Source: Photobacterium phosphoreum
GTDB lineage: Bacteria > Pseudomonadota > Gammaproteobacteria > Enterobacterales > Vibrionaceae
DNA length: 64,000 bases
Reading direction: 5' to 3'
Assembly (NCBI RefSeq): GCF_002954725.1
Contig: NZ_MSCQ01000002.1
Coordinates: 107,935-171,934, forward strand
The position numbers and the translations under genes are program-made. The notes under the pieces are model-generated. The model was given only the letters and a program-made list of their open reading frames with translations, was not told the DNA's origin and ran no database searches. Shown here one piece after another: positions 44,909-54,127 of the stretch (within the stretch, counting starts at the first letter, position 1; every line of letters starts with the position of its first letter).

Positions 44909-46315
44909 ATGAAAACACTTAAATTTCCTTCAGCTTATACGATTTTAATGTTACTTACGGTGTTAATGGCAGCCTTAACATGGTTGATCCCTGCTGGTCA
45001 GTATCAAATGGTTAATAATGAAACCTTGGGGAAAATGGTGCCGTTAGTCGGTTCCTATCAAACGGTTGAAGCTAACCCGCAAGGATTTCTTGATATATTA
45101 ATGGCGCCAATTCAAGGTTTTTATGATCCTGCGAATTATATGGCCCGCGCTGTTGATGTGGCGTTGTTTGTCCTCGTTATCGGTGGTTATCTTGCCGTTG
45201 TAACCCAAACCGGTGCGATTGATGCTGGTATTGCTAAAATCATGGTTTATTTAAAAGGAAAAGAGCGCTGGATGATCCCTATCTTAATGGGATTATTTGC
45301 ATTAGGTGGCACTGTCTATGGGATGGCAGAAGAAACAATTCCATTTTATGCCTTACTTATTCCAGTAATGATTGCAGCAGGTTATGACTCTGTGGTTGGT
45401 GTCGCAATTATTATGGTGGGAGCAGGTATTGGCTGTTTGGGCTCAACGATTAACCCTTTTGCGACCGTTATTGCATCAAATGCAGCGGAAATTAATTTTG
45501 TTGATGGCATTGGACTACGATTAGCTATTCTAATCATCGGCTGGTTAGCGTGTGTTATTTATGTGATGCGTTACGCTGATAAAGTAAAACGTGATCCATC
45601 ATTGTCTTTGGTGGCAACACAACGTGAAGCTAATACTGCATATTTCCTACATGGGAGTAATGAAACTGCGCCTGAATTAACACTTACGCGTAAAATTGTG
45701 CTGGCTATTTTTGGTTTAACCTTTGCGATTATGATGTGGGGTGTTGCATCTGAAGGATGGTGGATGGCAGAGTTGTCAGCCTTATTTATTGGCTCTAGCA
45801 TTGTTGCAGGTTTAGTCGGTAAATTATCTGAAGTTGAAATAACAGACAGTTTTATTAATGGAGCTCGAGATTTACTGGGTGTGGCATTAATTATTGCGAT
45901 TGCGCGGGGACTCGTCGTCGTGATGGATGACGGTAATATTACTCATACCATTTTAAATTTTGCGGAAGGCTTATTAGTGGGTCTGCCACAAGTGTTATTT
46001 ATTAATGCTATTTATTGGATCGAAGCAGTATTATGTTTAGTTATACCGTCGTCATCAGGATTAGCCGTGTTATCAATGCCAATTTTAGCCCCATTAGCTG
46101 ATTTTGCTGGTGTTGGTCGTGAGTTAGTTGTAACAGCGTTTCAATCTGCGTCTGGTTTACCTAATTTAGTGACACCGACATCGGGTGTTGTGATGGGAGG
46201 CTTAGCCATTGGTAGAATTGGATATTCGACATGGTTACGCTTTATTGGTCCATTATTGGCATTTTTAACCACAATGGTAATGATATTACTGAGTCTTGGT
46301 GTGGTGTTAAGCTGA
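44909..46315 (+). CDS. YfcC family membrane transporter (second copy)
   Basis: A 468-residue inner-membrane carrier with about 11-12 helices, paralogous to the protein at 15708-17237. It shows the same landmarks: LTWLIPAGQY, TQTGAIDAGIAK, YGMAEETIPFYALL, GSTINPFATVIASN and the second-half SSSGLAVLSMPILAPLADFAGV. It follows the opine dehydrogenase, so it probably moves the opine or the amino acid made from it. The family is said to carry basic amino acids or dicarboxylates, but assignment by context is better here. Confidence 0.86.
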   Translation: MKTLKFPSAYTILMLLTVLMAALTWLIPAGQYQMVNNETLGKMVPLVGSYQTVEANPQGFLDILMAPIQGFYDPANYMARAVDVALFVLVIGGYLAVVTQTGAIDAGIAKIMVYLKGKERWMIPILMGLFALGGTVYGMAEETIPFYALLIPVMIAAGYDSVVGVAIIMVGAGIGCLGSTINPFATVIASNAAEINFVDGIGLRLAILIIGWLACVIYVMRYADKVKRDPSLSLVATQREANTAYFLHGSNETAPELTLTRKIVLAIFGLTFAIMMWGVASEGWWMAELSALFIGSSIVAGLVGKLSEVEITDSFINGARDLLGVALIIAIARGLVVVMDDGNITHTILNFAEGLLVGLPQVLFINAIYWIEAVLCLVIPSSSGLAVLSMPILAPLADFAGVGRELVVTAFQSASGLPNLVTPTSGVVMGGLAIGRIGYSTWLRFIGPLLAFLTTMVMILLSLGVVLS

Positions 46316-46341
46316 TTTATATTGGTATTCATTTAATAGAG

Positions 46342-46364
46342 TAGGGGCGATGCTATCGCCCCTA
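46342..46364. terminator. Bidirectional terminator after the YfcC gene
   Basis: TAGGGGCGAT (46342-46351) pairs with ATCGCCCCTA (46355-46364) around a 3-base loop, between two convergent genes. Confidence 0.7.
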
Positions 46365-46375
46365 GCGTTGTTACT

Positions 46376-47200
46376 TTAATTACGCATCATGATGATTTTT
46401 TTCGTGTAATCCAGTACAAATTGCTGACAATCAACCGCAGTCTGAGGATCAAAATCTTGGTTGTGCAGATCAGTATTAGACAAAATACGGATACCAATAA
46501 AAGGGACTTTATAAGCTTGAGCCACTAACGCTGCTGATGAAGTTTCCATTTCCTCAACAGCAGTATTGAAATTACTGTGTAGCCAATTAATACGATCAAC
46601 TTCGCGGTTCCACTCATCTGCGGTGCCGATAATACCGGTCACTACCTTGCCTTTTTTGTAACTGCTTGCCATCGATTGGGCGATATTCACTAAACCTTGA
46701 TCGGCATAGAAAGCATCATGGTCAACTAATTTCCCTTGATCACGCAATCGCATCGTAACGCTGAAATTCTGCCATTGAGTAGGGTCAATACCTTGGCCTT
46801 TTTCAGTAAATTCTGATTTATATGCGCCCATATTAAAACTGGTTTTGCCAATAACAATATCGCCACGTTTTAATTTTGGATCATGCCCGCCCGATGTGCC
46901 TTGGTTAATAATCAATGCAGGTTTAAAACGCTCTATCGCTAGGGTCGTTGCTGCTGCGGCATTGGCGATACCGACCTCTGTACGGGAAATCACTACTGGA
47001 TAATCATTAATTGTTCCTTGCCAAAATGTCCATGCACCCACCGTTATTTGTGATTGGTTTTTAAGTGCGTTGATTAAGGTGGTTGTTTCTATGTCCATTG
47101 CGCCCTGAATTAAGATTGGGTTAGATGTTGGTGTAGCAGCAATGCTCATTGGTGACAGAATAAGGCAGCAAAGAATGAAACCACGTTTAAGTAAAGACAT
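46376..47200 (-). CDS. Exported purine nucleosidase/phosphorylase-superfamily protein
   Basis: A 274-residue protein of the nucleoside phosphorylase superfamily, resembling 5'-methylthioadenosine/S-adenosylhomocysteine nucleosidase. Residues 1-22 are a signal peptide ([17 protein letters not shown]), so it works outside the cytosol, unlike ordinary MtnN. Key segments are [21 protein letters not shown] and the purine/ribose site [14 protein letters not shown], and [12 protein letters not shown] near the end with the likely catalytic Asp. A perfect PurR-like palindrome lies 49 bases upstream. Periplasmic release of purine bases for uptake is likely. The exact nucleoside is unknown. Confidence 0.8.
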   Translation of the reverse strand: MSLLKRGFILCCLILSPMSIAATPTSNPILIQGAMDIETTTLINALKNQSQITVGAWTFWQGTINDYPVVISRTEVGIANAAAATTLAIERFKPALIINQGTSGGHDPKLKRGDIVIGKTSFNMGAYKSEFTEKGQGIDPTQWQNFSVTMRLRDQGKLVDHDAFYADQGLVNIAQSMASSYKKGKVVTGIIGTADEWNREVDRINWLHSNFNTAVEEMETSSAALVAQAYKVPFIGIRILSNTDLHNQDFDPQTAVDCQQFVLDYTKKIIMMRN

Positions 47201-47248
47201 TAAGATTCCTAAGGAATTGAAAGATAAAAGCAGCGGCTAATGTAATTA

Positions 47249-47264
47249 AAGCAAACGTTTGCGT
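47249..47264. promoter_or_regulatory. Candidate PurR operator upstream of the nucleosidase
   Basis: AAGCAAACGTTTGCGT has the perfect 12-base palindrome GCAAACGTTTGC of the PurR consensus. It is placed about 50 bases upstream of the leftward nucleosidase start and 130 bases from the rightward M66 protease start. Confidence 0.65.
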
Positions 47265-47394
47265 CAATTGTTTTTGAGTAACCGATCAGTAATAATTTTT
47301 ATACTTATCATAAAAATAACTTGTATGTATTGATGATGTCATTTATTTTGGTGGCAGCGAAATAATGCTCGCTTTAGATTAGAGGAATTATGCG

Positions 47395-50300
47395 ATGAAA
47401 ATTAAACTGTTATCCGTACTTATTGCTGGAAGTTTATTCAGCTCTGGTGTTTTGGCAACTGAAAATACGTTGACAAAAATGGCAGAAAATACCTTTGAAA
47501 CACTCAATAATATGCAAGCATTAGCTCAACAACCGAGCAATGTTATTGATCGTGATGGGCAACGATATTTGCAATATAAAGGTAAAGAGTACCGGTTGAA
47601 TCATGACCAATCACCGATTTTTCCTCTAAGTGATGCTAAAGGTGAATATAGCGCAGCCTTCCCATTTGTTGGTCCGGAATGGGAATATGTTGCCTACAAT
47701 GGCGGTTTTTATCTTCTTCATCGTCAATTTGGCATTATGAACCCTGACGATAGTGGGTGTTTTGTTGAATATATTCCAGCCGCGCGTGGCTCTCAACGTG
47801 ATGACGGTAGTTATATTTGGGAAAGTGAATTAGTACAGCAAACAGTGACTTCTGACTGTGGTGACTTAGCCATGCCTACTATCTCTGGGTTTAAGACTGG
47901 CTCAGTGTCTGATATCGGTGTTGAACTGGTTTGGGATGATACGGTAGAAGGTAATAAATACACGATTGAATTGACTTCAAGTAAAGTCGGCGAGTCATCA
48001 ATTACTTATCAATACCCAGCAAGTGATTCTGGTTTCTATATTGGTGATCTTGAGCCTGAAACACAATATGGTGTGAAGCTTATTGAATGTAATCAACTTG
48101 GATGTGATGAAAAAACCTTTTCTTTTAATACCTTATCATCACGTTTAAGTTATAACGATAGCCGTAAAGCGGTTAATCATTTAGTGGGCAATTTAAAGGC
48201 AAATATTGCATTAGCACAAACCCATACCAGTGTTGCCCCCTATGGTAATGATGAACTTAACCACCCTAATTTGGTGATGGATCGTGAAGCATTGTTACTT
48301 GTAACGCCTAAAGGTCAAAATATTAACCAATTATGGGTTGATGTTGAGCTAGATGGCGTTAGCGTGGGCCGTTTCCTTATGCATCCGCCAAGTGCATTAC
48401 CCGATACAGATCAACTCGATAATGGCAAAAGTAAAGTGATGTTCTCTCATCACGCATGGAATTTACCATTAAGTTGGGAATGGATGAAGCCGGGGTTAGC
48501 ACTACGTTTTAGTGATAATCGCAATCGTGAAGGTGAACTGAGTCAAGATATGTTTGTCTTTGGCGGTGCACCAGAGTTGGTTATTCAAAATATTGATATC
48601 GGTATGCTTGTTGAGCCGCGTAATCAATATGACATGATCAATAATATGGAACAGTTAGCTACTGATTATTTCCAGAAAATTCCTGTCTCTAAAATGGTAG
48701 TGGCTGATTATACGCCATTGCACCTTCGCAAAGTAACGCTGCCAAATGGTAAGGTTTACACCAAAGCCAGTGAATATGAAACGCCGGGAATTTATGCTGG
48801 TGATATGCGTGAATCTATCGGTAAGAATTTAATATCTATTGGTATAAATAATGCAAATTTCGGTATTGTTGATACTGCAGGTAATAATTCTAGTTGGCCG
48901 CGCCCATTTAGTCATATTACTGCCCATAATAACCGCGGTCGTTATTTAGCTAAAGATAAAGATGGGGTTGTTACGTCTACTGTTGTTAACCATGGTTTAA
49001 GCGGTGGCGGTGGTATTGTCACGCTAAGTTCTACCCGTGGTAATGAGTGGTCACATGAACTTGGGCATAATTTTGGCCGTGGTCATCATCCTCAAAATTC
49101 TTCTATTCATGATATGGAATCTGGCTGGGGTTGGGATGCGCGTTATCAACGTTTCATTGGTAACCTTCATTGGTCGGATGCTGCAATCACCATGACCAAC
49201 GATAATAGTGGTGAAACTGTGCCACCATTTGCGAATGAATTCCGTTTTATGCGTGAAGCAATGGGCGGCGGTGAAAATGCATTAACAGGTTTGATCAGTA
49301 ATTATACTTTAGAGCACCCAATGGCAACGCGAGTGACTCAAGATTGGTTTAATCGCTCTAATAATCTTGATATGGATAGCTCAACAGGTTTTGTGAAATG
49401 GGATCAAACAAGCCAACGTTATGTTGAATCAGAAACAGGTTTTGCGGCGGCTACACAACAAGGCGTACCCGTGATCACTGTGCTTGGAATTTATGATCCA
49501 ACTGAAACAAACTCGAGCCAGATATACCCTTTAACGTATTCAAATTATGGTAACTTATTTGATCTACCAGCGCCGAGTACCACAACTCCGCAACGTGAAG
49601 GTTGGGTATCAGTCGCTGATATGAGTGACACTGAACGTTACGATACCGAATGGCAACAGATCAAAATAGACAATCAATGGCTGCCGTTATGTCAGTTTAG
49701 CTATACCAATAGTAATGGCGAGAACGCAAATTTTGTCGGTTTTGAAAATGCTGAAGCAGCGACATGTCAAGTATCAGCAGATATGTTCTGGTCGGTTAAT
49801 AATCAACGTGAAGTACCTGTTTCTAGCGTTAATGATTACCAATTGTTAGCATCTAAAGGTGACAAACTAGGTAATGTTACTTATACGCCAACAGTTGAAT
49901 TAGGTGAAAAGACCTTGTGTTCATTGGATAAATCAGGCACATCGCATGATGGCGCTGGATTTATTGAGAATAATAAGTGTACACAAATTGCCAATATTAA
50001 GCATACCAACGGCGCTACTTGGGCCTATGCAACTCACCAAGGTGGCATCAAGCAATATAGTTTTGCTTCACAAAAGCAGTGTCAGCTAGTGGTTGAAGGT
50101 GAAAATGGTGACATTACGAATATCGCGCTAAGTGGCTCTCGCCATAACAGTAATGAAAGTAATAAATTACACCTTAATTTACCTGCGGATAACCACCCAG
50201 CTCGTATTACAATTCAATGTTCGTCAGCGACAGGCTCTGAATCGGTGTTAGATACCGTGGCGACACCGCGTAATCCTGCTGTTGCTAATCTGAGAGGGCC

Positions 50301-50829
50301 AGTAATTGTAGGTCAAGAACATGGTTATAAAGTACTTGAGTCTGCAATTCCTGCGGGTTGGTTTGCACATACTGAAGGATTTGATCCTAAGACATTATCA
50401 AATCGAGATCGTAGCTCATTAGCCACGTTGAGCATGGGAAGTGAAAGACCCAATGTTTGTCGATTCCCATTAACGATTAATGGCGTAGAGCAAACTGTTC
50501 ATGGTTACGTTGAAGATTTTGGTAACGGTGATTTCCAATGTACTGGCGGTACAGAAATAACGGTAGCAGATAGCCAAGGTGAACAGCCTTTATTATCGGT
50601 TGTTAATCAATTTGAGTGGATGTCTTTAAATGATCCTAAACACGTTGGCCAACGTGTGAAAGCGGTTGAAGGCAGTGATGCTAATTTATGTAGCGTAACC
50701 CGCGGCGGTTTTTATGGTGCCGGCTTTGTAAATGCTGGTGGGCAATGTACTCAAGTTCCTGGTATTAAATGGTCAAATGGCAACCATTGGACATTCTCTA
50801 GCGGTTATGGGCAATACAGTTACCGTTAA
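47395..50829 (+). CDS. M66 zinc metalloprotease, StcE/TagA-like
   Basis: A 1144-residue secreted protease. Residues 1-21 are a signal peptide ending GVLA. A fibronectin-type segment lies at about 165-245. The M66 catalytic domain spans about 250-680 with the zinc motif HELGHNFGRGHH (His554, Glu555, His558, His564) and a following ESGWGWD. StcE and V. cholerae TagA share this domain and cleave mucin-type glycoproteins. The C-terminal third (about 740-1144) has repeated modules: two copies of a Cys-pair unit (CSLDKSGT...GAGFIENNKC at about 840, and CSVTRGGFYGAGFVNAGGQC at about 1100) and two units beginning LCQF/CRFP. These may bind carbohydrate or mucin. ATG 47395 has AGAGGA upstream. Control by ToxR cannot be told here. 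Confidence 0.9.
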   Translation: MKIKLLSVLIAGSLFSSGVLATENTLTKMAENTFETLNNMQALAQQPSNVIDRDGQRYLQYKGKEYRLNHDQSPIFPLSDAKGEYSAAFPFVGPEWEYVAYNGGFYLLHRQFGIMNPDDSGCFVEYIPAARGSQRDDGSYIWESELVQQTVTSDCGDLAMPTISGFKTGSVSDIGVELVWDDTVEGNKYTIELTSSKVGESSITYQYPASDSGFYIGDLEPETQYGVKLIECNQLGCDEKTFSFNTLSSRLSYNDSRKAVNHLVGNLKANIALAQTHTSVAPYGNDELNHPNLVMDREALLLVTPKGQNINQLWVDVELDGVSVGRFLMHPPSALPDTDQLDNGKSKVMFSHHAWNLPLSWEWMKPGLALRFSDNRNREGELSQDMFVFGGAPELVIQNIDIGMLVEPRNQYDMINNMEQLATDYFQKIPVSKMVVADYTPLHLRKVTLPNGKVYTKASEYETPGIYAGDMRESIGKNLISIGINNANFGIVDTAGNNSSWPRPFSHITAHNNRGRYLAKDKDGVVTSTVVNHGLSGGGGIVTLSSTRGNEWSHELGHNFGRGHHPQNSSIHDMESGWGWDARYQRFIGNLHWSDAAITMTNDNSGETVPPFANEFRFMREAMGGGENALTGLISNYTLEHPMATRVTQDWFNRSNNLDMDSSTGFVKWDQTSQRYVESETGFAAATQQGVPVITVLGIYDPTETNSSQIYPLTYSNYGNLFDLPAPSTTTPQREGWVSVADMSDTERYDTEWQQIKIDNQWLPLCQFSYTNSNGENANFVGFENAEAATCQVSADMFWSVNNQREVPVSSVNDYQLLASKGDKLGNVTYTPTVELGEKTLCSLDKSGTSHDGAGFIENNKCTQIANIKHTNGATWAYATHQGGIKQYSFASQKQCQLVVEGENGDITNIALSGSRHNSNESNKLHLNLPADNHPARITIQCSSATGSESVLDTVATPRNPAVANLRGPVIVGQEHGYKVLESAIPAGWFAHTEGFDPKTLSNRDRSSLATLSMGSERPNVCRFPLTINGVEQTVHGYVEDFGNGDFQCTGGTEITVADSQGEQPLLSVVNQFEWMSLNDPKHVGQRVKAVEGSDANLCSVTRGGFYGAGFVNAGGQCTQVPGIKWSNGNHWTFSSGYGQYSYR

Positions 50830-50899
50830 TTAAAGATGAGAGTAAAGAACGGCTAATGTAACGTCGTTATTGAACATCAGGTTTATGGTACTTTAAATT

Positions 50900-50928
50900 A
50901 ATCCCTCAACGCATTAGGTTGAGGGATT
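50900..50928. terminator. Terminator after the M66 protease
   Basis: AATCCCTCAAC (50900-50910) pairs with GTTGAGGGATT (50918-50928), followed by TTTTTATTTTT on the plus strand. Confidence 0.88.
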
Positions 50929-50973
50929 TTTTATTTTTGGACGATTAATAATTATTACAAAGTTGAATAGTGA

Positions 50974-51891
50974 TTAAAAGATGAATTGATACAGATATCC
51001 CGCACTGATAGCCATGCCAAGAATTACGACTAAGAATGCAATAATCATTTGATTTTTAAAAATTGATTTGAGTAAGATCACTTCGGTTAAACTCGCTCCT
51101 GCACTACCAATGATCAATGCCATCACTGCGCCTAAGCCCATGCCTTTTGCGGCTAATGCAGCACTTAATGGAATAACGGCTTCTGCACGAATATAAAGTG
51201 GAATACCAATGATGGCTGCAACAGGGATCGCAAAAGGATTATTATCACTGGCGACTTTTGCTACAAATTCCGTCGGCATAAAACCATAAATCATCGAGCC
51301 TAGCGCGATACCACCAATCAAATAGGGCAATACTTTTTTAAAATCTGTCCATGTGGTTTGCCAAATTTGAAGCCACTTATTAGTCGGTTTTGGGCTTGAA
51401 TTACAGCTTGATCCACAGCACGATGGCTTAGGCTCGCTATAAGCTTCGGCTTTAATGTATTTTTCAAAGCCTAATTTTTCTAATAAATACCCTGCAATAA
51501 TAGAAACACCCATTGCGATCACAAAATAAAATACCGTTACTTTTATGCCAAAGGTAACCGCAAATAAACCAATAATAATCGGGTTAAGCAGTGGGCTTGC
51601 AAATAGAAACACCATCATGGTGCCAAACCCGGCTTTTGCTCGTAGTAATCCTTTTAAAAATGGAATAGTTGAACATGAACAAAAGGGAGTAATAGCACCG
51701 AGTAATCCTGCAATAAAGTAGCCTTTACCATTTTTGCCACTAAGAATCGTTTGAATCTTTGCTGGTGGAATATACAGTTGTAGTACTCCGACTAAGTAGC
51801 TAATCGCAATAAAGAGTACGGTCAGTTCAATCGCAAGAAAACCAAACATATGGAGGGTATTCATTATCATTTCTGAAGTAATGGTGAACAT
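50974..51891 (-). CDS. ArsP/YraQ-type permease (DUF318)
   Basis: A 305-residue inner-membrane permease with about eight helices. Residues around 60-80 contain TPFCSCSTIPF, the Cys pair needed by ArsP-type exporters of trivalent organic arsenicals and by related metal exporters. A central loop has a Cys cluster (KPSCCGSSCNSS) that could bind metal. The start at 51891 is preferred because the operator-like repeat at 51916-51930 would otherwise lie within the gene. The ArsR-type regulator gene lies just upstream on the same strand, and both promoters carry the same operator. Substrate (arsenic, copper, zinc or other) is open. Confidence 0.85.
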   Translation of the reverse strand: MFTITSEMIMNTLHMFGFLAIELTVLFIAISYLVGVLQLYIPPAKIQTILSGKNGKGYFIAGLLGAITPFCSCSTIPFLKGLLRAKAGFGTMMVFLFASPLLNPIIIGLFAVTFGIKVTVFYFVIAMGVSIIAGYLLEKLGFEKYIKAEAYSEPKPSCCGSSCNSSPKPTNKWLQIWQTTWTDFKKVLPYLIGGIALGSMIYGFMPTEFVAKVASDNNPFAIPVAAIIGIPLYIRAEAVIPLSAALAAKGMGLGAVMALIIGSAGASLTEVILLKSIFKNQMIIAFLVVILGMAISAGYLYQFIF

Positions 51892-51915
51892 ATCAATTAT
51901 CTCTGCATTTCTAGT

Positions 51916-51930
51916 ATTATCGAAATATAA
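51916..51930. promoter_or_regulatory. ArsR-type operator before the permease
   Basis: ATTATCGAAATATAA is identical to the site before arsR at 52381-52395. It lies 25 bases upstream of the permease start. Confidence 0.65.
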
Positions 51931-51955
51931 GGTCAAAAAAGATCTTTGTCAAAAC

Positions 51956-51967
51956 TATATTTCGATA
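51956..51967. promoter_or_regulatory. Inverted second operator before the permease
   Basis: TATATTTCGATA is the inverse of the same core (TATCGAAATATA) and lies 25 bases from the first site, so the permease promoter carries a facing pair. Confidence 0.55.
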
Positions 51968-52036
51968 TTTATGGAATTATTTAAGGCTAGAAAAAGTGAC
52001 TTTGTTTAATATATTGAATAATAAAGAGATTGTTTG

Positions 52037-52342
52037 TTACTGTTCGTCAATACAACATTCATCTTGTAAAAAATGGATCACATCAGTTAAAGCATCATAT
52101 TGAGCCACACAAAAAAGGGTACGTCCTTCACGACGTTGAGTCAGTAACCCTGCAGAGGCGAGGCTAGAGATATGGTGTGATAGGGTAGAACCTGGGATAT
52201 TTAGTTGCTGCTGAATATCGCCAACTGCAATCCCTTGATAACCAGCTTTAATGACGCGTTTAAAAATAGTTAAACGGGTTGGATGACCTAATTCTTTAAA
52301 TGATTTAGCAATGTGGTTAATGTCTATTGAATGCGTTGTCAT
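52037..52342 (-). CDS. ArsR family regulator
   Basis: A 101-residue winged-helix repressor of the ArsR/SmtB family. ELGHPTRLTIFKRVIKAG and the recognition region LNIPGSTLSHHISSLASAGLL are complete. Metal-binding candidates are the C-terminal Cys pair (DECCIDEQ) and one Cys in LFCVAQ, rather than the classical CVC of ArsR. It sits upstream of the ArsP-type permease with 145 bases between, and both genes have the operator ATTATCGAAATATAA. Autoregulation and permease control are therefore likely. Confidence 0.88.
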   Translation of the reverse strand: MTTHSIDINHIAKSFKELGHPTRLTIFKRVIKAGYQGIAVGDIQQQLNIPGSTLSHHISSLASAGLLTQRREGRTLFCVAQYDALTDVIHFLQDECCIDEQ

Positions 52343-52380
52343 TATTAAAGTGACCTTCTATCGTAATATTTATTTCTGTT

Positions 52381-52395
52381 ATTATCGAAATATAA
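52381..52395. promoter_or_regulatory. ArsR-type operator before arsR
   Basis: ATTATCGAAATATAA, exact repeat of the permease site, 39 bases upstream of the arsR start. The shared site links the two promoters to one repressor. Confidence 0.65.
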
Positions 52396-52541
52396 CCAAC
52401 TGTAGCCCAAAAAGAAAGTTAACAGCATCACTTATTTATCTACAACTATCACAGTAACGGTGTTGTCTGTCCTTTATTCTATTTTGATTCCACTAAAAAT
52501 ATCGATACAGCGGTATCTAAATAAGGGCTATAGAACAAATC

Positions 52542-53510
52542 ATGACCAAGAAAATTATATTAGATACAGATCCAGGTATTGATGATGCGATGGCGATTTT
52601 ATTTGCAGAAGCCCATCCTGATATTGAATTGCTTGCCCTTACCACTGTATTTGGCAATGCAACCATTGATAATGGCACCCGTAATGCTTTGTATCTTAAA
52701 GATCGTTTTAAGATGAAAGCTGTCATTGCAAAAGGAGCCAGTCAACCATTGGTTCGCGCGCCTGTTGGGCCGACAGAAATTGTTCATGGTGTGACAGGAT
52801 TAGGCGATGTTCAGATCCCAGATTCATTTGTTGGTCATCATGATTCGCGTCCAGCCTATCAATATATTATTGATACTGTAAAAGCGTACCCTCACGAAAT
52901 TACGTTGGTGGCTGTTGGACCGTTAACTAATCTTGCGTTAGCATTACAAGCAGCCCCTGAAATCGCCGACTTAGTGGCAGAGGTTGTGGTAATGGGCGGT
53001 GCATTTGGAGTTAATGATCACCGTGGCAATGTTACCCCTTATGCAGAAGCCAATATTCATGATGATCCTCACGCTGCGGATATTGTATTTTGTGCGCCTT
53101 GGTCTGTGACGATAATAGGGTTAGATGTTACTGAGGAAAGTTTTTTTAGTGCGACTTATCTTGAACAATTACGTCATGATGCTGGCGATGTCGGTGAGTT
53201 TATTTTTGATATTAGTCGTTATTATTTACGCTTTTATTCACAAAAAGTCGGTCTGGATGGTTGTCATGTTCATGATCCATCAGCAATTGCTTATGTGATT
53301 GATCCAACGTTATTCACCACACGAAAAGGCGCTGTGCGGGTTGTGTGTGATGGCCCAGCTTCGGGAATGACCTTACAAAAACTGGATAATAGACGGTATC
53401 AAACCGATGAATGGTCATCGATGCCAGCCCAACAGGTTGGCGTGACAGTAAATGCCAGCCGATTATTAGATTTATACCGTCAAACTATTATTGAATATCA
53501 GCACTCATAA
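52542..53510 (+). CDS. Inosine/uridine-preferring nucleoside hydrolase
   Basis: A 322-residue nucleoside hydrolase (IUNH family) that splits ribonucleosides into base and ribose. The calcium and substrate site is ILDTDPGIDDAMAI at the start, with VAVGPLTNLALAL, VVMGGAFG, and EANIHDDPHAAD in the middle and HVHDPSAIAY later. Length is normal (about 310-325). A short ribosome site is not obvious (AGGGCT about 15 bases upstream). Substrate preference (purine or pyrimidine) cannot be told. It has its own terminator, whose sequence is duplicated at 59541-59597. Confidence 0.93.
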   Translation: MTKKIILDTDPGIDDAMAILFAEAHPDIELLALTTVFGNATIDNGTRNALYLKDRFKMKAVIAKGASQPLVRAPVGPTEIVHGVTGLGDVQIPDSFVGHHDSRPAYQYIIDTVKAYPHEITLVAVGPLTNLALALQAAPEIADLVAEVVVMGGAFGVNDHRGNVTPYAEANIHDDPHAADIVFCAPWSVTIIGLDVTEESFFSATYLEQLRHDAGDVGEFIFDISRYYLRFYSQKVGLDGCHVHDPSAIAYVIDPTLFTTRKGAVRVVCDGPASGMTLQKLDNRRYQTDEWSSMPAQQVGVTVNASRLLDLYRQTIIEYQHS

Positions 53511-53522
53511 ATAGATAACATT

Positions 53523-53547
53523 GCGGCTACGTTAATTAAGTAGCCGC
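53523..53547 (+). terminator. Terminator of the nucleoside hydrolase
   Basis: GCGGCTAC (53523-53530) pairs with GTAGCCGC (53540-53547), loop of 9, weak T run after it. Confidence 0.6.
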
Positions 53548-53593
53548 TTGATGTTTTATCGCTAGGTTACTGGCGTTTTATATAGACAATAGA

Positions 53594-54127
53594 TTATAAA
53601 CTGTCGTCTTTTTCGTAAACAAACACAGTGGCTGGTGGAATATTAAGCCAGACTTTTTTTATCTTAGTCAGAATAAGTTTATTGTTGTGTAAATTTTCTG
53701 CTCCAAATGGGCATCGATTTAAATAAGTATATTGGATCAACTTGCCACCATGATCTAATACCGCACTTATATCATGCAAGGCTTTGGTTCTAGTGTCGGT
53801 ACTAAAGTTCACGAAAGGAATGCTAGAAATGATAGTTTTCACTTTTTGATGTTGATGCCTTTCTTTCATTGTAAAAAGGTCTGATACGCAAATCGTTTTA
53901 TTTATTTTCGTTAGGGATTTATAAAAAATAGAATTATTTTCATAGGCATAAATAGTATCGACTGATTGAACGGTAGCAAGTTTACGCGTGATCACACCAG
54001 AACCTGCACCTAATTCAATAACAGTGCCTTCTGGTGATATGTGTGAAATCATCTCTTGAACTAAAAATTGACTGCTCGATATGATAGAGCCGGTATTTTT
54101 AGGATTTCTTAAAAATTCAATTATCAC
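53594..54127 (-). CDS. Small class I SAM methyltransferase (PmtA-like)
   Basis: A 177-residue SAM-dependent methyltransferase. FLRNPKNTGSIISSSQFL is the typical start of the phospholipid N-methyltransferase-like group, VIELGAGSGVITRKLA is the SAM site, and ISSIPFVNF stands where the catalytic motif of these enzymes lies. The start is GTG at 54127 with no clear ribosome site. No alternative start is available because a stop lies just upstream. The substrate, phosphatidylethanolamine or other, is not shown. It stands alone. Confidence 0.75.
   Translation of the reverse strand: MIIEFLRNPKNTGSIISSSQFLVQEMISHISPEGTVIELGAGSGVITRKLATVQSVDTIYAYENNSIFYKSLTKINKTICVSDLFTMKERHQHQKVKTIISSIPFVNFSTDTRTKALHDISAVLDHGGKLIQYTYLNRCPFGAENLHNNKLILTKIKKVWLNIPPATVFVYEKDDSL

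Noticed and set aside
42607..46315. Opine metallophore (staphylopine/pseudopaline-type) locus
   Set aside because: No nicotianamine synthase-like gene, no metallophore exporter or TonB receptor nearby; only the dehydrogenase matches.
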